DNA from: JAEXOD01 sp963667875
Lineage (GTDB): Bacteria > Bacteroidota > Ignavibacteria > Ignavibacteriales > Melioribacteraceae
NCBI GenBank assembly: GCA_963667875.2
Contig: CAXXGC010000013.1
Span: 248,001-312,000, forward strand
DNA length: 64,000 bases
Reading direction: 5' to 3'
Below are positions 43,862-54,419 of the stretch, piece by piece. The notes below the pieces were generated by a model. The model made no database searches. It had not been told where the DNA came from and saw nothing but the letters and a program-made list of their open reading frames with translations. Positions within the stretch are counted from its first letter, which is position 1. Every line of letters starts with the position of its first letter. Made by a program: the position numbers and the translations under genes.

Positions 43862-45577
43862 ATGAATAATGATATTGAAGAAAAAACAGAAGCTTCCGCA
43901 AGCTCTTCAATTAATTTCATTAAGGCAATAATTCTTGATGATCTTAAAACCAACAAATTTAACGGAATAGTTCATACTCGTTTTCCTCCGGAACCAAACG
44001 GATATTTGCATATCGGACATGCAAAATCCATTTGTTTAAATTTTGGACTTGCAAAAGAATTTAACGGCCAAACAAACTTACGATTTGATGATACTAATCC
44101 AAGTAAAGAAGATGTTGAATATGTAGAATCAATTAAAGAAGATGTAAAATGGCTTGGTTTTGATTGGGAGGACAGAGAATTTTTTGCATCAGATTATTTT
44201 GAACAATTATACCAATATGCAGTGCAATTAATTAATGACGGTAAGGCTTATGTTTGCAGTTTAAGTGCTGATGAAATGAAAACATACCGAGGCACTTTAA
44301 CGGAACCGGGAAAAGAAAGCCCATACAGAAACAGAACTATAGCCGAAAACCTGGATTTGTTTGAACGAATGAAAGCAGGTGAATTTGCTGACGGAACTTA
44401 CGTGTTACGGGCAAAAATAGATATGACTTCACCTAATTTAAACATGCGTGACCCTATTATTTATCGTATATTAAAAGTAAGTCATCATAGAACAGCAGAC
44501 AAATGGTGCATATATCCAATGTATGACTTTGCTCATGGTTTTTCCGACATGATTGAAGGTATCACGCATTCAATTTGTACATTAGAGTTTGAAAATCATC
44601 GTCCTTTATACGATTGGCTTTTAGAACAGGTTAATGTTGAGCATCATCCACAGCAAATTGAATTTGCCCGTTTAAATCTAAATTATACTGTAATGAGTAA
44701 ACGAAAACTTTTACAGTTAGTACAGGATGGAAATGTTTCAGGTTGGGATGATCCAAGAATGCCTACTATTGCCGGAATTAGAAGAAGAGGTTATACTCCT
44801 GATGCAATTCGTAATTTTGCTGAACGAATTGGAGTTGCTAAACGAGATAATGTTATTGATATAGCCTTATTAGAACATAGTGTACGAGAAGATTTGAATA
44901 AAAAATCTATGCGCGTAATGGCTGTATTAAAACCATTAAAAGTTGTTATCGAAAATTATCCTGATGATTTAGTTGAAGAAATGGATGCCATAAACAATCC
45001 TGAAGATCCCGAAATGGGAACAAGAAAAGTTCCGTTTTCAAAGGTTTTGTATATCGAGCAGGATGATTTTATGGAAACTCCTTCAAAAAAATATTTCAGA
45101 CTTTCACCGGGAGCTGAGGTAAGACTTCGTTATGCCTATTATGTAAAATGTACAGACGTTGTTAAGGATGAAAACGGAAACATTATTGAGATTAAGTGTA
45201 CATATGACCCTTTAACAAAAGGTGGCGGCTCTCCTGACGGTAGAAAAGTAAAAGGTACAATTCATTGGGTTTCGGCAAAACACGCTGTTAAAGCCCAAGT
45301 AAGATTGTATGACAGATTGTTTTCTGTTGAAAATCCCGATGCTACTGAAGAAGGCAAAACATTTAAAGACTACTTAAATCCCGACTCTTTAATTAAGTTG
45401 GAAAATTGTTATTTGGAACCTTATTTAATTAATGCAGAAAAAGGGGATAAATTTCAGTTTGAAAGACTTGGTTATTTTTGTGCTGATCCTATTGATTCAG
45501 AAAAAAACAATTTAGTTTTTAATAGAACTGTTACATTAAAGGATGCCTGGGCTCGAATAGAAAAAAATCAGAAATAA
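43862..45577 (+). CDS. glnS: Glutaminyl-tRNA synthetase
   Basis: The 571-residue class I synthetase has the HIGH box as PEPNGYLHIGHAKS and the KMSKS box as VMSKRKLLQLV. It also has the GlnRS-specific TPDAIRNFAERIGVAK region and the two-barrel anticodon-binding C-terminus. It attaches glutamine directly to tRNA-Gln, and a tRNA-Gln(CTG) gene is in this window. It converges on gltX, the two genes sharing a terminator at 45575. Confidence 0.96.
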   Translation: MNNDIEEKTEASASSSINFIKAIILDDLKTNKFNGIVHTRFPPEPNGYLHIGHAKSICLNFGLAKEFNGQTNLRFDDTNPSKEDVEYVESIKEDVKWLGFDWEDREFFASDYFEQLYQYAVQLINDGKAYVCSLSADEMKTYRGTLTEPGKESPYRNRTIAENLDLFERMKAGEFADGTYVLRAKIDMTSPNLNMRDPIIYRILKVSHHRTADKWCIYPMYDFAHGFSDMIEGITHSICTLEFENHRPLYDWLLEQVNVEHHPQQIEFARLNLNYTVMSKRKLLQLVQDGNVSGWDDPRMPTIAGIRRRGYTPDAIRNFAERIGVAKRDNVIDIALLEHSVREDLNKKSMRVMAVLKPLKVVIENYPDDLVEEMDAINNPEDPEMGTRKVPFSKVLYIEQDDFMETPSKKYFRLSPGAEVRLRYAYYVKCTDVVKDENGNIIEIKCTYDPLTKGGGSPDGRKVKGTIHWVSAKHAVKAQVRLYDRLFSVENPDATEEGKTFKDYLNPDSLIKLENCYLEPYLINAEKGDKFQFERLGYFCADPIDSEKNNLVFNRTVTLKDAWARIEKNQK

Positions 45578-45606
45578 AAAAAGGCGGTTAAACCGCCTTT
45601 TTTTTT
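45575..45606. terminator. Shared terminator of glnS and gltX
   Basis: An 8-bp stem (AAAGGCGG with CCGCCTTT) with T runs on the plus side and A runs on the other can terminate both converging genes. It overlaps the end of glnS and abuts the stop of gltX. Confidence 0.75.
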
Positions 45607-47057
45607 AATTAAATTTCATTAAAATATTTTTAATTCTTTTTCTAACTTCATTTTTGCCAATAATCACTAAAATGTCATATAATCCGGGTCCAATTCCAAT
45701 TCCTGATACTGCAAGGCGAAGCGGATGAATAATTTTACCTGCACCAACATTGTATTTTTCAGCAACTTTATGAAGTATTTGTTCATAATCTTCTTTAACC
45801 GGTTTTTCAACATAATCAAGTAATGTATCAAATTCTTTTAATAAAGTTGAAGAATCTTCTTTCCATCGTTTTTGATAAACTTCCATGTCATAAGTTTCGG
45901 GGTGTTTCAAAGAAAAATGGACTTTTAATAAGAATTTCGTATGCAAATGAGATTCTTTCACGCATGGCATCAACAACCATCCCAAAATATTCATCACTGT
46001 ATGTATTTGTAAAAGTTGATTTTTCGTAACATTTTTTAAACATATCTACAATTTCAGGAGTCGATTTTTTTCTAAGATGTTCTTCATTTAACCAGGTTAA
46101 TTTTTCTAAATCAAAAACCGCTCCGGATTTATTAACTCTTTCAAGAGTAAATTTATTTATCAATTCATCAATATGATAATATTCTACGTCATCCCCGGCA
46201 GTCCAGCCAAGCAATGCAACAAAATTTACTAATGCTTCATGTAAAAATCCTTTATCTCTAAAGTCTTCAACAGCAACATCACTTTGCCTTTTACTCAATT
46301 TTTTTCTATCAATATTAAGCAATAAAGGAAGGTGAGCAAAAACGGGTCTTTCCCAGCCAAAATAATCATACAGAAGTACATGTTTAGGCGTAGAAGATAA
46401 CCATTCTTCACCTCTTATAACATGGGTTATTTTCATTAAATGATCATCAACAACATTTGCCAGATGATAAGTTGGGTAGCCGTCGCTTTTTAATAATACT
46501 TGATCATCAATAACGCTGCTGTCAAATTCAACATCACCTTTAATAATATCATTAATATGAATCTTTTCAGATGGTAAAACATTTAATCTTATTACGTAAG
46601 ATTCGCCATTTTTTATTTTTTGTTCAATTTCTTCAGCTGAAAGTTGCAAGCAATGTTTATCATATTTGGGCTGTAATTTTTGAAGTTGTTGTTCTTCGCG
46701 AATTTTATCTAACCTTTCGGCCGAGCAGAAACAATAATAAGCTTTTTTATTTTCAATAAGCTTTTTTACATATTGGTTGTATATATCTAATCTTTCGGAT
46801 TGAATATAAGGACCACAATCACCACCAACCAACGGACCTTCATCATAATCGAGACCAGACCATTTAAGGGTGTCAATTAAATTTTCTACTGCTCCTTCAA
46901 CTAAACGGGTTCTATCTGTATCTTCAATACGTAAAATAAACTTTCCGTTATTATGTTTTGCAAACAAATAATTGTAAAGGGCTGTTCGCAATCCGCCTAC
47001 ATGTAAATAACCGGTAGGACTGGGCGCGAACCTTACTCGGGGGAATTCGTTAATCAT
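45605..47057 (-). CDS. gltX: Glutamyl-tRNA synthetase, reading frame broken once
   Basis: The N-terminal 389 residues carry the HIGH box (APSPTGYLHVGGLRTALYN) and the KMSKS box (KKLSKRQSDVAVEDF). The C-terminal ~110 residues are in another frame and read HPETYDMEVYQKRWKED and KVAEKYNVGAGKIIHPLRLAVSG. The break is at 45905-45907, where one extra base in the run (GAAACACCCC instead of GAACACCCC) disrupts FFFEHPETYD. Because GluRS is essential, the break is most likely a sequence error rather than a true mutation. It lies 33 bases after the hybrid kinase on the same strand? No: it is downstream of nothing on its own strand except its start at 47057. Confidence 0.9.
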
Positions 47058-47090
47058 ATAATCTACTAAATTTTGTAAAAAGAATGGATT

Positions 47091-49466
47091 TTATTTATTT
47101 ATATTACTAGTATAATATTTCACCTTTTCAATAAACTCTTTGCTGTCAATAGGTTTAGGTATATAATCTGTTGCTCCGGCTTCCAAACATTTTTCTCTGT
47201 CACCTTTCATAGCAAAAGCAGTAAGGGCAACAATTGGAATTTTGGCATAGTTACTCATTAATCTTATTTTTTCCATGGCTTCAAAACCGTTCATTATAGG
47301 CATCTGCATATCCATCAAAATCAAATCAAAATTTTCGGTATTGCACATTTTAACTGCTTCTTCGCCATTTTCAACAACAACTATACTTTCAAAATTGTTC
47401 TTTTTTAAAAGTCTAGTAACAATTATTTGCGAATGTTTGTAATCTTCAGCCAATAAAATTTTTATTGAATCCTTTTTTTCCATAACTTCATTTACAGGAG
47501 GGGGAGTATCATATCTATTAATCATAGATTTAATAACATCAGCAAGATCTTCAATATTTGTACTGCGTTTATCCAATAACTCTTCAAAAAGTCCGTCAAT
47601 TTTCTTTAAATCTTCCTGATAATTATCTTTACCGGTGTAAATAATAATTGGCAAACGTGCAAATTTTTCCTGCGATTTTATTAATTTAATTAATTCAAAA
47701 CCATTTGGATATGGCATATCCAAATCAACAATAGCCAAATCAACATCAATATTTTGAATACGATCCATAACATTAGCCGAAATATTTTCAGCAATTGCAC
47801 GGTATCCGGCTGTTTCAATAGCTTGTTTTACTAAATTTAATGTTGGATAATCATCATCCACGCATAAAACATTGGAATCTTTTCTTAACTTATAACTTGT
47901 TAATACTTCAACTAAAAAGTTATAATTTATAGGTTTAACAAAATATTCAACCGCTCCCATCAAATACGCTTTTTGTTCTTCCGGTTCAACTGAACAAACA
48001 ATTACCGGAGTATTTTTAGAATTAGCATTTTCGTGAATTTTTTTCAATAATTCAAGTCCGTTGGTAGTTGGAATTTCAATATCTAAAATAATTGCCAGAT
48101 ATTGGAATTTTTCAATTTGTTCTAATGTTTGTTCGGATGTATGTACAATAGTTGGAGAATATCCCCATTTATTTAAATAATTACTTAATAATTTTGAAGT
48201 AGCATAATCATCTTCAACAACCAAAATTCTATTTAACGAATCAGGAGCAGGTTTAGGCAAAGCAGCTAACTTTGATTCAATTTGTCCGGGTATGCCGCTT
48301 TCTTCACCTAAAGAAAAATTAAATGATAAACCTTCGCCATATACATTATTAACAGTTAAGTCGTTATTAAAATATGAGTTGTAGCGTTTAGCTAAAGCTA
48401 AAGTTAAACCGGAGATGTTTATGTTCCTAAATTCATTGATTTTAGTTAGTGCGAATGGATAAAATAAAGTTTTATCTTTTTCAATTAAAAATCCATTTCC
48501 ATTTTCTGAAATAGCTACAACAATTTTAGTAAGGGAAGTTACAGTAAGACTAATTTTAATTAAACTGCAATTTGTTGAATGAGTACAATAAAATATTAAA
48601 GTATTCAAAATAAATTTTAATTTCTGTTCATCTAATTCCATTGTAACCGGTACAGTGGAATCAATAATAACTTGATAATCAATAAGTTTTTCGGAAGTTT
48701 TGGTTTTAAATATATCTACAACTTCTTTAATAATATTTCTAAGATTAACACTTTTTTTCTCAACAGTAACTTTACCGGCTTCAATTTTAGAAAGCTCGTT
48801 TAATTCATTTATTGTTATCAATAAGTTTTGTGCATTTTTTTTGATTGTATTAACATATTCACTTTGTGTACTTGATAAACTTTCTTCAGTTAATATAGCT
48901 GTAAAACCAATAATTGTATTAGCAGGTGTTCTTAACTCATTAATTGTTTCTACTACCGTTATAGGGAATTGAATAGGAGTTGAAGTTACAACACCACCGG
49001 TCACATTGAACCAACTATTAAGCAACACTCCTACATAATCCGATATTTTTTTAATACTATCTGTATCGTTTGAAGTAAAAGGGGAACGTTTGGCTAATTT
49101 AAGGAAACCTTTTTCATTCTCTTTTATTTTAAATACAACACAAACTTCATAGGTTACAAATTCACTTGCCTGAAGTTCACAATTTGCCTCCGAAGCCATG
49201 GAAAATTCGGAGCTAACAAATAATTGTTTACATCCGCCGCAAGAAAATTCAGAACCACGCAAATAGTTTTTGCGAGCTGAGTGTGATTTGCCTAGGACAA
49301 TTAACTTGTTGTTAGCCGCTGCTTTGAATAAAACAACAGATTGGAATTCTAATTCTTTTACTAAGAAATTACAGATATAATCCGGAAAATCTTCGGCCCC
49401 TTTATTAGCATAGAGCAATAATGAATTAAATTTTTCGAGAAATTCTAGTTGTGCGCCATATATCAT
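47091..49466 (-). CDS. Hybrid histidine kinase-like protein with three receiver domains and a degenerate kinase core
   Basis: The 791-residue protein has an N-terminal sensor region (~1-150) with a CGGCK cysteine cluster, a HisKA-like segment, an HATPase-like segment and three receivers (~412-530, 535-650, 670-785). In the HisKA H-box, histidine is replaced by Asn176 (INELRTP for the usual SHELRTP). The HATPase N-box and G-boxes are also eroded (LNTLIFYCTHS, ENGNGF, GLTLAL). So it probably cannot autophosphorylate. The receivers keep Asp in LAIILDIEIP, AIVDLDMP and LILMDMQMP. It likely acts as a scaffold or phosphate sink. It is adjacent to and upstream of gltX on the minus strand. Confidence 0.85.
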   Translation of the reverse strand: MIYGAQLEFLEKFNSLLLYANKGAEDFPDYICNFLVKELEFQSVVLFKAAANNKLIVLGKSHSARKNYLRGSEFSCGGCKQLFVSSEFSMASEANCELQASEFVTYEVCVVFKIKENEKGFLKLAKRSPFTSNDTDSIKKISDYVGVLLNSWFNVTGGVVTSTPIQFPITVVETINELRTPANTIIGFTAILTEESLSSTQSEYVNTIKKNAQNLLITINELNELSKIEAGKVTVEKKSVNLRNIIKEVVDIFKTKTSEKLIDYQVIIDSTVPVTMELDEQKLKFILNTLIFYCTHSTNCSLIKISLTVTSLTKIVVAISENGNGFLIEKDKTLFYPFALTKINEFRNINISGLTLALAKRYNSYFNNDLTVNNVYGEGLSFNFSLGEESGIPGQIESKLAALPKPAPDSLNRILVVEDDYATSKLLSNYLNKWGYSPTIVHTSEQTLEQIEKFQYLAIILDIEIPTTNGLELLKKIHENANSKNTPVIVCSVEPEEQKAYLMGAVEYFVKPINYNFLVEVLTSYKLRKDSNVLCVDDDYPTLNLVKQAIETAGYRAIAENISANVMDRIQNIDVDLAIVDLDMPYPNGFELIKLIKSQEKFARLPIIIYTGKDNYQEDLKKIDGLFEELLDKRSTNIEDLADVIKSMINRYDTPPPVNEVMEKKDSIKILLAEDYKHSQIIVTRLLKKNNFESIVVVENGEEAVKMCNTENFDLILMDMQMPIMNGFEAMEKIRLMSNYAKIPIVALTAFAMKGDREKCLEAGATDYIPKPIDSKEFIEKVKYYTSNINK

Positions 49467-49706
49467 AAATTTTCACAAAGCATTATTAATTGTTAAAATA
49501 TAATTTAATAAATTTTCACGTAAAAAATAATTATTTTTTTTGTTTACCTATATTTTTGGGTAATAAAAAATACCTAATAGTATTGTAATACCAATTGTAT
49601 TGTAAAATAACCCTTTTTTTTCGTATATTCAACAATAAATTATTTTTATTATATATTTATATAACTATAATAGAGTTATATTTAATAATTTGGAGGATTT
49701 AATATA

Positions 49707-52602
49707 ATGAGAAAATTAGTTACTTTTATACTATTTTTCGTTTTAACTGCTACTATTTTCGGTCAAATTTCATACAGTGGACCTGTTCAGGGTACAACTG
49801 GTGTTGGAGTTACTGTTAATACAGCCAACTTTACTACTTATTCTAATGATAGGCCATTTAGGTTCAGAATGTTTGCGAACCAAAGAATATCTGATCTTGA
49901 TGATCCGATTGACCAGCAAGAACCATTAGCTCCCGAAGGTTCTAATGTTTTTATGTATCCAAATTATAAAGAAACTTCATTAACTGAAGATAATATTATT
50001 GTATTTTCTTAGTTATAAAGGCATTGATGAAACAAATTCAATTCCTCCTGATCCTTATGTTGCGGTTGGCCCAAATCATATAATTCAAACTGTTAATATA
50101 GATTTTAGAATTACAGATAAAAATGGCAATAATGCTCAAACAATAAACGGAAATACTTGGTTTAAGTCGGTATATTCACAAGCCAACGTTTTTGATCCAA
50201 AAGTTGCTTATGATCATTTTTCAAATAGATGGATAATGGTTTGGCTTCATCAAAATGATAATGCTTTAGAAGGTGTTTATTTATTATCAGTTTCAGATGA
50301 CGCTGATCCAAATGGTGTTTGGTTTAACTGGGTACTTCCATCAAACATGAACGGGAATACACCTTCAAATACTTGGGGTGATTATCAGGGTGTTGGTTTT
50401 GATGATAAAGCAATTTATTTTACATCTAACCAATTTAGTTTTACCAGCAGTTATGTTGGCAGCAAAGTACGTATTATTCCAAAATCTCAAGTTTATGTGA
50501 ACTCTAATCCTGGTACAATTACTTATACTGATTTATATAATATTACTTATCCTATTGGCGGAGCTAATGCTTTTGGTATACGTCCTGTTAGAATGCAGAC
50601 AGCCGCTGACGGTTTTTATATGGTAGTTCATTCTCCATTTGTCACTAAAACAAATTTTGGTTTCTATAAAATTTCAAATCCATTAAGTAATACACCTACT
50701 TTGACCGGTGTTTCGGTACCTGTTACTGCTTATTCAACTCCTCCTGATCCTGATCAACTTGGCGGTGGAAGTCCAAAATTAGATGGCGGTGGTGCAAATT
50801 TAAGAAATGAACCCGTTTATAAAGACGGTTTTATTCATTTAACTCATTCTGTTAGAGTTGGAAACTATTCAGGTATAAGATACTTAGCAGTTAATACATT
50901 AACTAATAGTGCCGTTACAGATATGGTTGTTGGTGACAATAATTATTTCCATACTTATCCCGCAATTGCAGTAAGCGGAAATGATGATATTATGCTTACT
51001 TACAGCAAAGTTAATGAAAATAGTTATATAGGTGCTTTTTATACAATTATCCCTTCCTCAACCGGAGTACCAAGCCAAAGTATAGAGCTTAAACCCGGTG
51101 CAGGAAATTATGTAAAAACTTATAGCGGAACAAGAAATAGATGGGGAGATTACAATGGTGCTTGGACTGATCCATCGGATAGTGATAACTTTTTTATCTT
51201 TACTGAATATGCAGCCGGTGTAAATACCTGGGGATGCTGATGGGTGGAGTTAGAATCACTCCTTATCCTAATGTAACCGCATTTTTTAACAATAACGAAT
51301 TAGCTTATAGTTTTAGTGAAGTTAACATTCCAACAGAGGTTAAAAAAGTAAAAGTTACTAATTATGGTATTCCTAATTTAAATATTTCAAATATTCAATC
51401 AAGCAGTTCAAATTTTGTAATTCAAAACAATTTGACTTTTCCAATTAATTTAGCTTCCTTTGAATCAGTTGAACTTGATGTAGTATTTACTCCAACAGAA
51501 GAAAAAACTTATGCGGATTCAATTGTTGTTACATCAAATGATTTTGATGAACCAACAAAATCAGTTAAATTATCAGGAATAGGTTACGCTGTTGCTCCGG
51601 TAAATGCAAATATAATGTATTCAACCTCAGGAACATCTTCAACATGTAAATTAATAACTGTAAATCCTTCAAATGGACAATCTACATTAATTGGTCAATC
51701 AGCCATTGGCAAGTTGTTTTCTTTGACAGTTGATAAATCATCTAAACAACTTTATTCACTTGTTGACTTAACTCCAAATTCACAAATAGCCAGGATTAAT
51801 GCTGTAACAGGTAACGGTGTTGTTTATAAGGATTTAGGGTTATCGTTAAAAGCAATTGCATTTGACAAAAACAATGTTTTATATGGTGTATCAACTGATA
51901 AAAATCTATACGCAATCAATATTGCAAATTCAACTTACGAATTAAAAACGACTTTAGATTTATCAGTAAATGCCATGACTTTTGATCCTATTACCAATAA
52001 TTTGTGGGTATCTACCGATTCAACAACAAATAAAGACAGAGTTTATACTGTTGATATTAAAAGTGGTAAATCAACTTTAATTGGCGGAACCACATTTAAT
52101 TTTGCAATCTCCGCTTTAGCTTTTGATAAAGATAATAATCTTTTTGGTTTAATATTAAAAACTTTCCAAAAAGGAATGCTTGTTAATATTAACAAAACTA
52201 CAGGTGCTGCAACTGAATTAGGCACAACAAATTATGTTTCCACTTTAGGGTTGGCAATATTAACCGATTCTGTTGTATCGGTTAGCGGTGAAGATACAAA
52301 TATTCCTAATAATTTTACACTTTTGCAAAATTATCCTAATCCTTTTAATCCAAGTACTACAATTAATTTTAATTTACCGGTTAATGCCGATGTTAAATTA
52401 ACTGTTTATAATATTCTTGGTGAAGAAGTACAGGTTTTAATTAATCAAAACCTTTCAGCCGGTACTCATAGTGTTTTGTTTAAACGCTAAATCATTAAAA
52501 CATAAAGAGCTTACATCGGGTATGTATATGTATACCTTAAAAGCTGTTGCAAACAACGGGAAAGAATTTTTACAAACTAAAAAGATGCTTTTAATTAAAT
52601 AG
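49707..52602 (+). CDS. T9SS-sorted surface protein with beta-propeller, reading frame broken three times
   Basis: A signal peptide (MRKLVTFILFFVLTATIFGQ) starts at 49707 behind GGAGG. The first frame ends at 50012; an extra T at ~50004-50007 hides VFLSYKGIDETNS. The second frame ends at 51240 after NTWGC; one missing G at ~51239 joins it to WMGGVRITPYP. The third ends at 52490; an extra A at ~52482-52484 hides NAKSL, and the true end follows at 52602 (KKMLLIK). The restored product (~960 residues) has PPDPYVAVGPNHI, an HYDIN-like segment (VELDVVFTPTEEKTYADSI), a propeller and a T9SS domain with LLQNYPNPFNPSTTINF. It is probably surface-anchored. Confidence 0.82.
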
Positions 52603-52667
52603 TTTCAAATGATACCGAAGTAAGGTATCAAAAGATACCGAAAAGAGGAAATAAAATAATATAAAGA

Positions 52668-53481
52668 TCAAAAAGAATCAATAGGTATCAAATCAATATA
52701 TTGTTGAACGACTCTTTTTGAGAGTCTAGTAACCAAAGAAATAGTTTCAATACTATCAAATTTACTATGAAGCAGTTGGACAGCGAGAAAATCTCTAATA
52801 TAGCGTTCAACTGCTTCTTTAGAATGATTAGTTCTTAGACAAATTTTAGGCGTAGTATAACCATTCAAATAATCAGCAATAATAATTTGTTTATGAGTTT
52901 GTCCACCACCAATAAGTTGAACATTACCTCTTGTGGGTAAGTGTATACCATAAAGACTATAATATTCTCTAACATATTCCGCAGCAGAGTTTTCATTTAC
53001 ATGTAAAAGAGTAGCCAAATCAAGATTTGAAAGTAAAGCACCTTGGTCAAAGGCTTGATTAGTCCATCTTTCGCATTTTTTAATTCTAACTTCTCTATGA
53101 TGAAGAGGTATTTTCATATCTTCAAGATCAGAAGTAGTAATAAAATCGAGAATAATAGGAATAAGCTTAGTTTGAGCCATAGTTTTAGCCTTTTGCGGAA
53201 ATTCATCAATTGGGGGAGCCAGCCAAACAAATTGACCTTCCTTTAGGAAAGAATGGTCATGGAAAAGATAAAATCGTTCAATGATATTAAGAATATCAGA
53301 AATAATAGCGGTTGCAACAATTTCGCCTTTTTCAAAACCATACAAATTAAGAAAGCGATCAATAAGAATATGTTTAAGAGTTTTACCCTTTTAACCTATT
53401 GGATCTTCTTACTGAAATAGCCTTATTTGAATGATCACGGGTATCTCTAGGGGTAAATTTTAAGCTATGATTAATATTCAT
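52668..53481 (-). CDS. DUF1670-like protein, downstream copy, reading frame broken once
   Basis: From the ATG at 53481 the protein reads MNINHSLKFTPRDTRDHSN and NRLKG, then a TAA. Removing one G from the GGG at 53386-53388 joins NRLKGKTLKHILIDRFLNLYGFEKGE to the following 225-residue frame, giving 271 residues, close to its neighbour's length. The C-terminal half carries RGNVQLIGGGQTHKQIIIADYLNGY and TNHSKEAVERYIRDF, which parallels the upstream gene. The recurring HSxxAVxRYIxDF helix resembles DNA-binding HTH modules. It overlaps the upstream gene by 11 bases. Function unknown; it may be a transposition or regulatory factor. Confidence 0.7.
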
Positions 53482-54265
53482 TTTGATCCCCGCCATATTT
53501 TTTTTTAATAGCCTCAAAAATGGCTGTAAGTTGTGGATTTTGCAGATCTTTGTACTTGTGGAACAGGTCAATATATTCTTGAATAAGCCGATTTGAAAAG
53601 CCGGTGGCAATTCTAATTTGGTCAATATTCATTTCTTTTTGGTTTAGAATAATAATTCTTGCAAAATCTTGAATATATCGTTGAACAGCTTTTTCGGAAT
53701 GATGAGTTCTTGCTTCAATCTCGGAGAATTGGTAACCTCTCAAATAAAGAGAAAGAATTTCAGTTTTATGAGTAGTTCCTCTACCCATGTCATGAATCCA
53801 GCCGCGAGTAGGAATAACAAGGCCATTTCGTCTAATATCAGCGACATCACGTTTAACAGTAATTACTGATGTTGTTAGTAAGAAGGCAATATCTTCATAA
53901 GAAAGGGGAGCCCCTTGTTCAATAGCCTCTTTTGTAATACGAAGCAGCCTAGCTTGTCTAAGACCGGATAATCCTTTGTTTTTATAAGTAGATAGATCTG
54001 CACTTGGATTGTGCAGAGTTAAAAGAACAGATACTTTTCTGCAACTTGAAACAGGTTTACCGGCAGGTTCTCTGTCATCTATTGCAAGATAATGTACTTG
54101 ACCGGAAGTTAGTTGAATATCGGAATGTTCTTGAAAATACTCCTTGATTTGAGTAAAATAAGCCTCTGCAAGTATTGGGGTTAAGTTAAAATCTTTTGAA
54201 ATACTGTTAATGATGGATGCACGTATGCTTTTGCTTTCCATCCGTTCTTGAAAATTTGAGTCCAT
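53471..54265 (-). CDS. DUF1670-like protein, upstream copy
   Basis: The intact 264-residue protein resembles DUF1670 proteins: SCRKVSVLLTLHNPSADLS, GLSGLRQARLLRITKEAIEQG, LTTSVITVKRDVADIRRNG, VIPTRGWIHDMGRGTTHKTEI and HHSEKAVQRYIQDFARII. The RRNG and HSEKAVQRYI segments look like paired helix-turn-helix units. It is paralogous to the next gene, with which it overlaps by 11 bases. Both lie between imperfect inverted repeats, which hints at a mobile unit, but no catalytic motif is visible. Family assignment is from memory of the sequence pattern. Confidence 0.7.
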   Translation of the reverse strand: MDSNFQERMESKSIRASIINSISKDFNLTPILAEAYFTQIKEYFQEHSDIQLTSGQVHYLAIDDREPAGKPVSSCRKVSVLLTLHNPSADLSTYKNKGLSGLRQARLLRITKEAIEQGAPLSYEDIAFLLTTSVITVKRDVADIRRNGLVIPTRGWIHDMGRGTTHKTEILSLYLRGYQFSEIEARTHHSEKAVQRYIQDFARIIILNQKEMNIDQIRIATGFSNRLIQEYIDLFHKYKDLQNPQLTAIFEAIKKKYGGDQNEY

Positions 54266-54371
54266 TAGTACCTCGGAATTTTATTTGTAATTTAATTAAC
54301 TTTTCCTTTGGTATCAAATGAGACTAACTATAAGTAATTATGATATAAAATATTTAAGTTCGAAGGCACAC

Positions 54372-54400
54372 AAAAAGCAGGTTATTTTAACCTGCTTTTT
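54372..54400. terminator. Isolated strong hairpin with T run
   Basis: A 13-bp stem (AAAAAGCAGGTTA with TAACCTGCTTTTT) with a three-base loop forms a bidirectional terminator. No plus-strand gene lies before it, so it may be left from a lost gene. Confidence 0.6.
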
Positions 54401-54419
54401 TTATTTTAAAAATGCAAAT

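Larger units (their letters stand above)
52603..54323. repeat. Imperfect inverted repeats bounding the DUF1670 pair
   Basis: TTTCAAATGATACCGAAG at 52603-52620 matches the complement of 54306-54323 (TCTCATTTGATACCAAAG) at 14 of 18 positions. GATACC/GGTATC half sites recur at 52611, 52624, 52634, 52684 and 54310. They bracket the two DUF1670 genes and could be transposon ends or regulator sites. No target duplication is clear. Confidence 0.4.

Noticed and set aside
45605..45997. A separate 130-residue gene at the end of gltX
   Set aside because: Its sequence from HPETYDMEV onward is the C-terminal part of GluRS; removal of one base restores a single gene.
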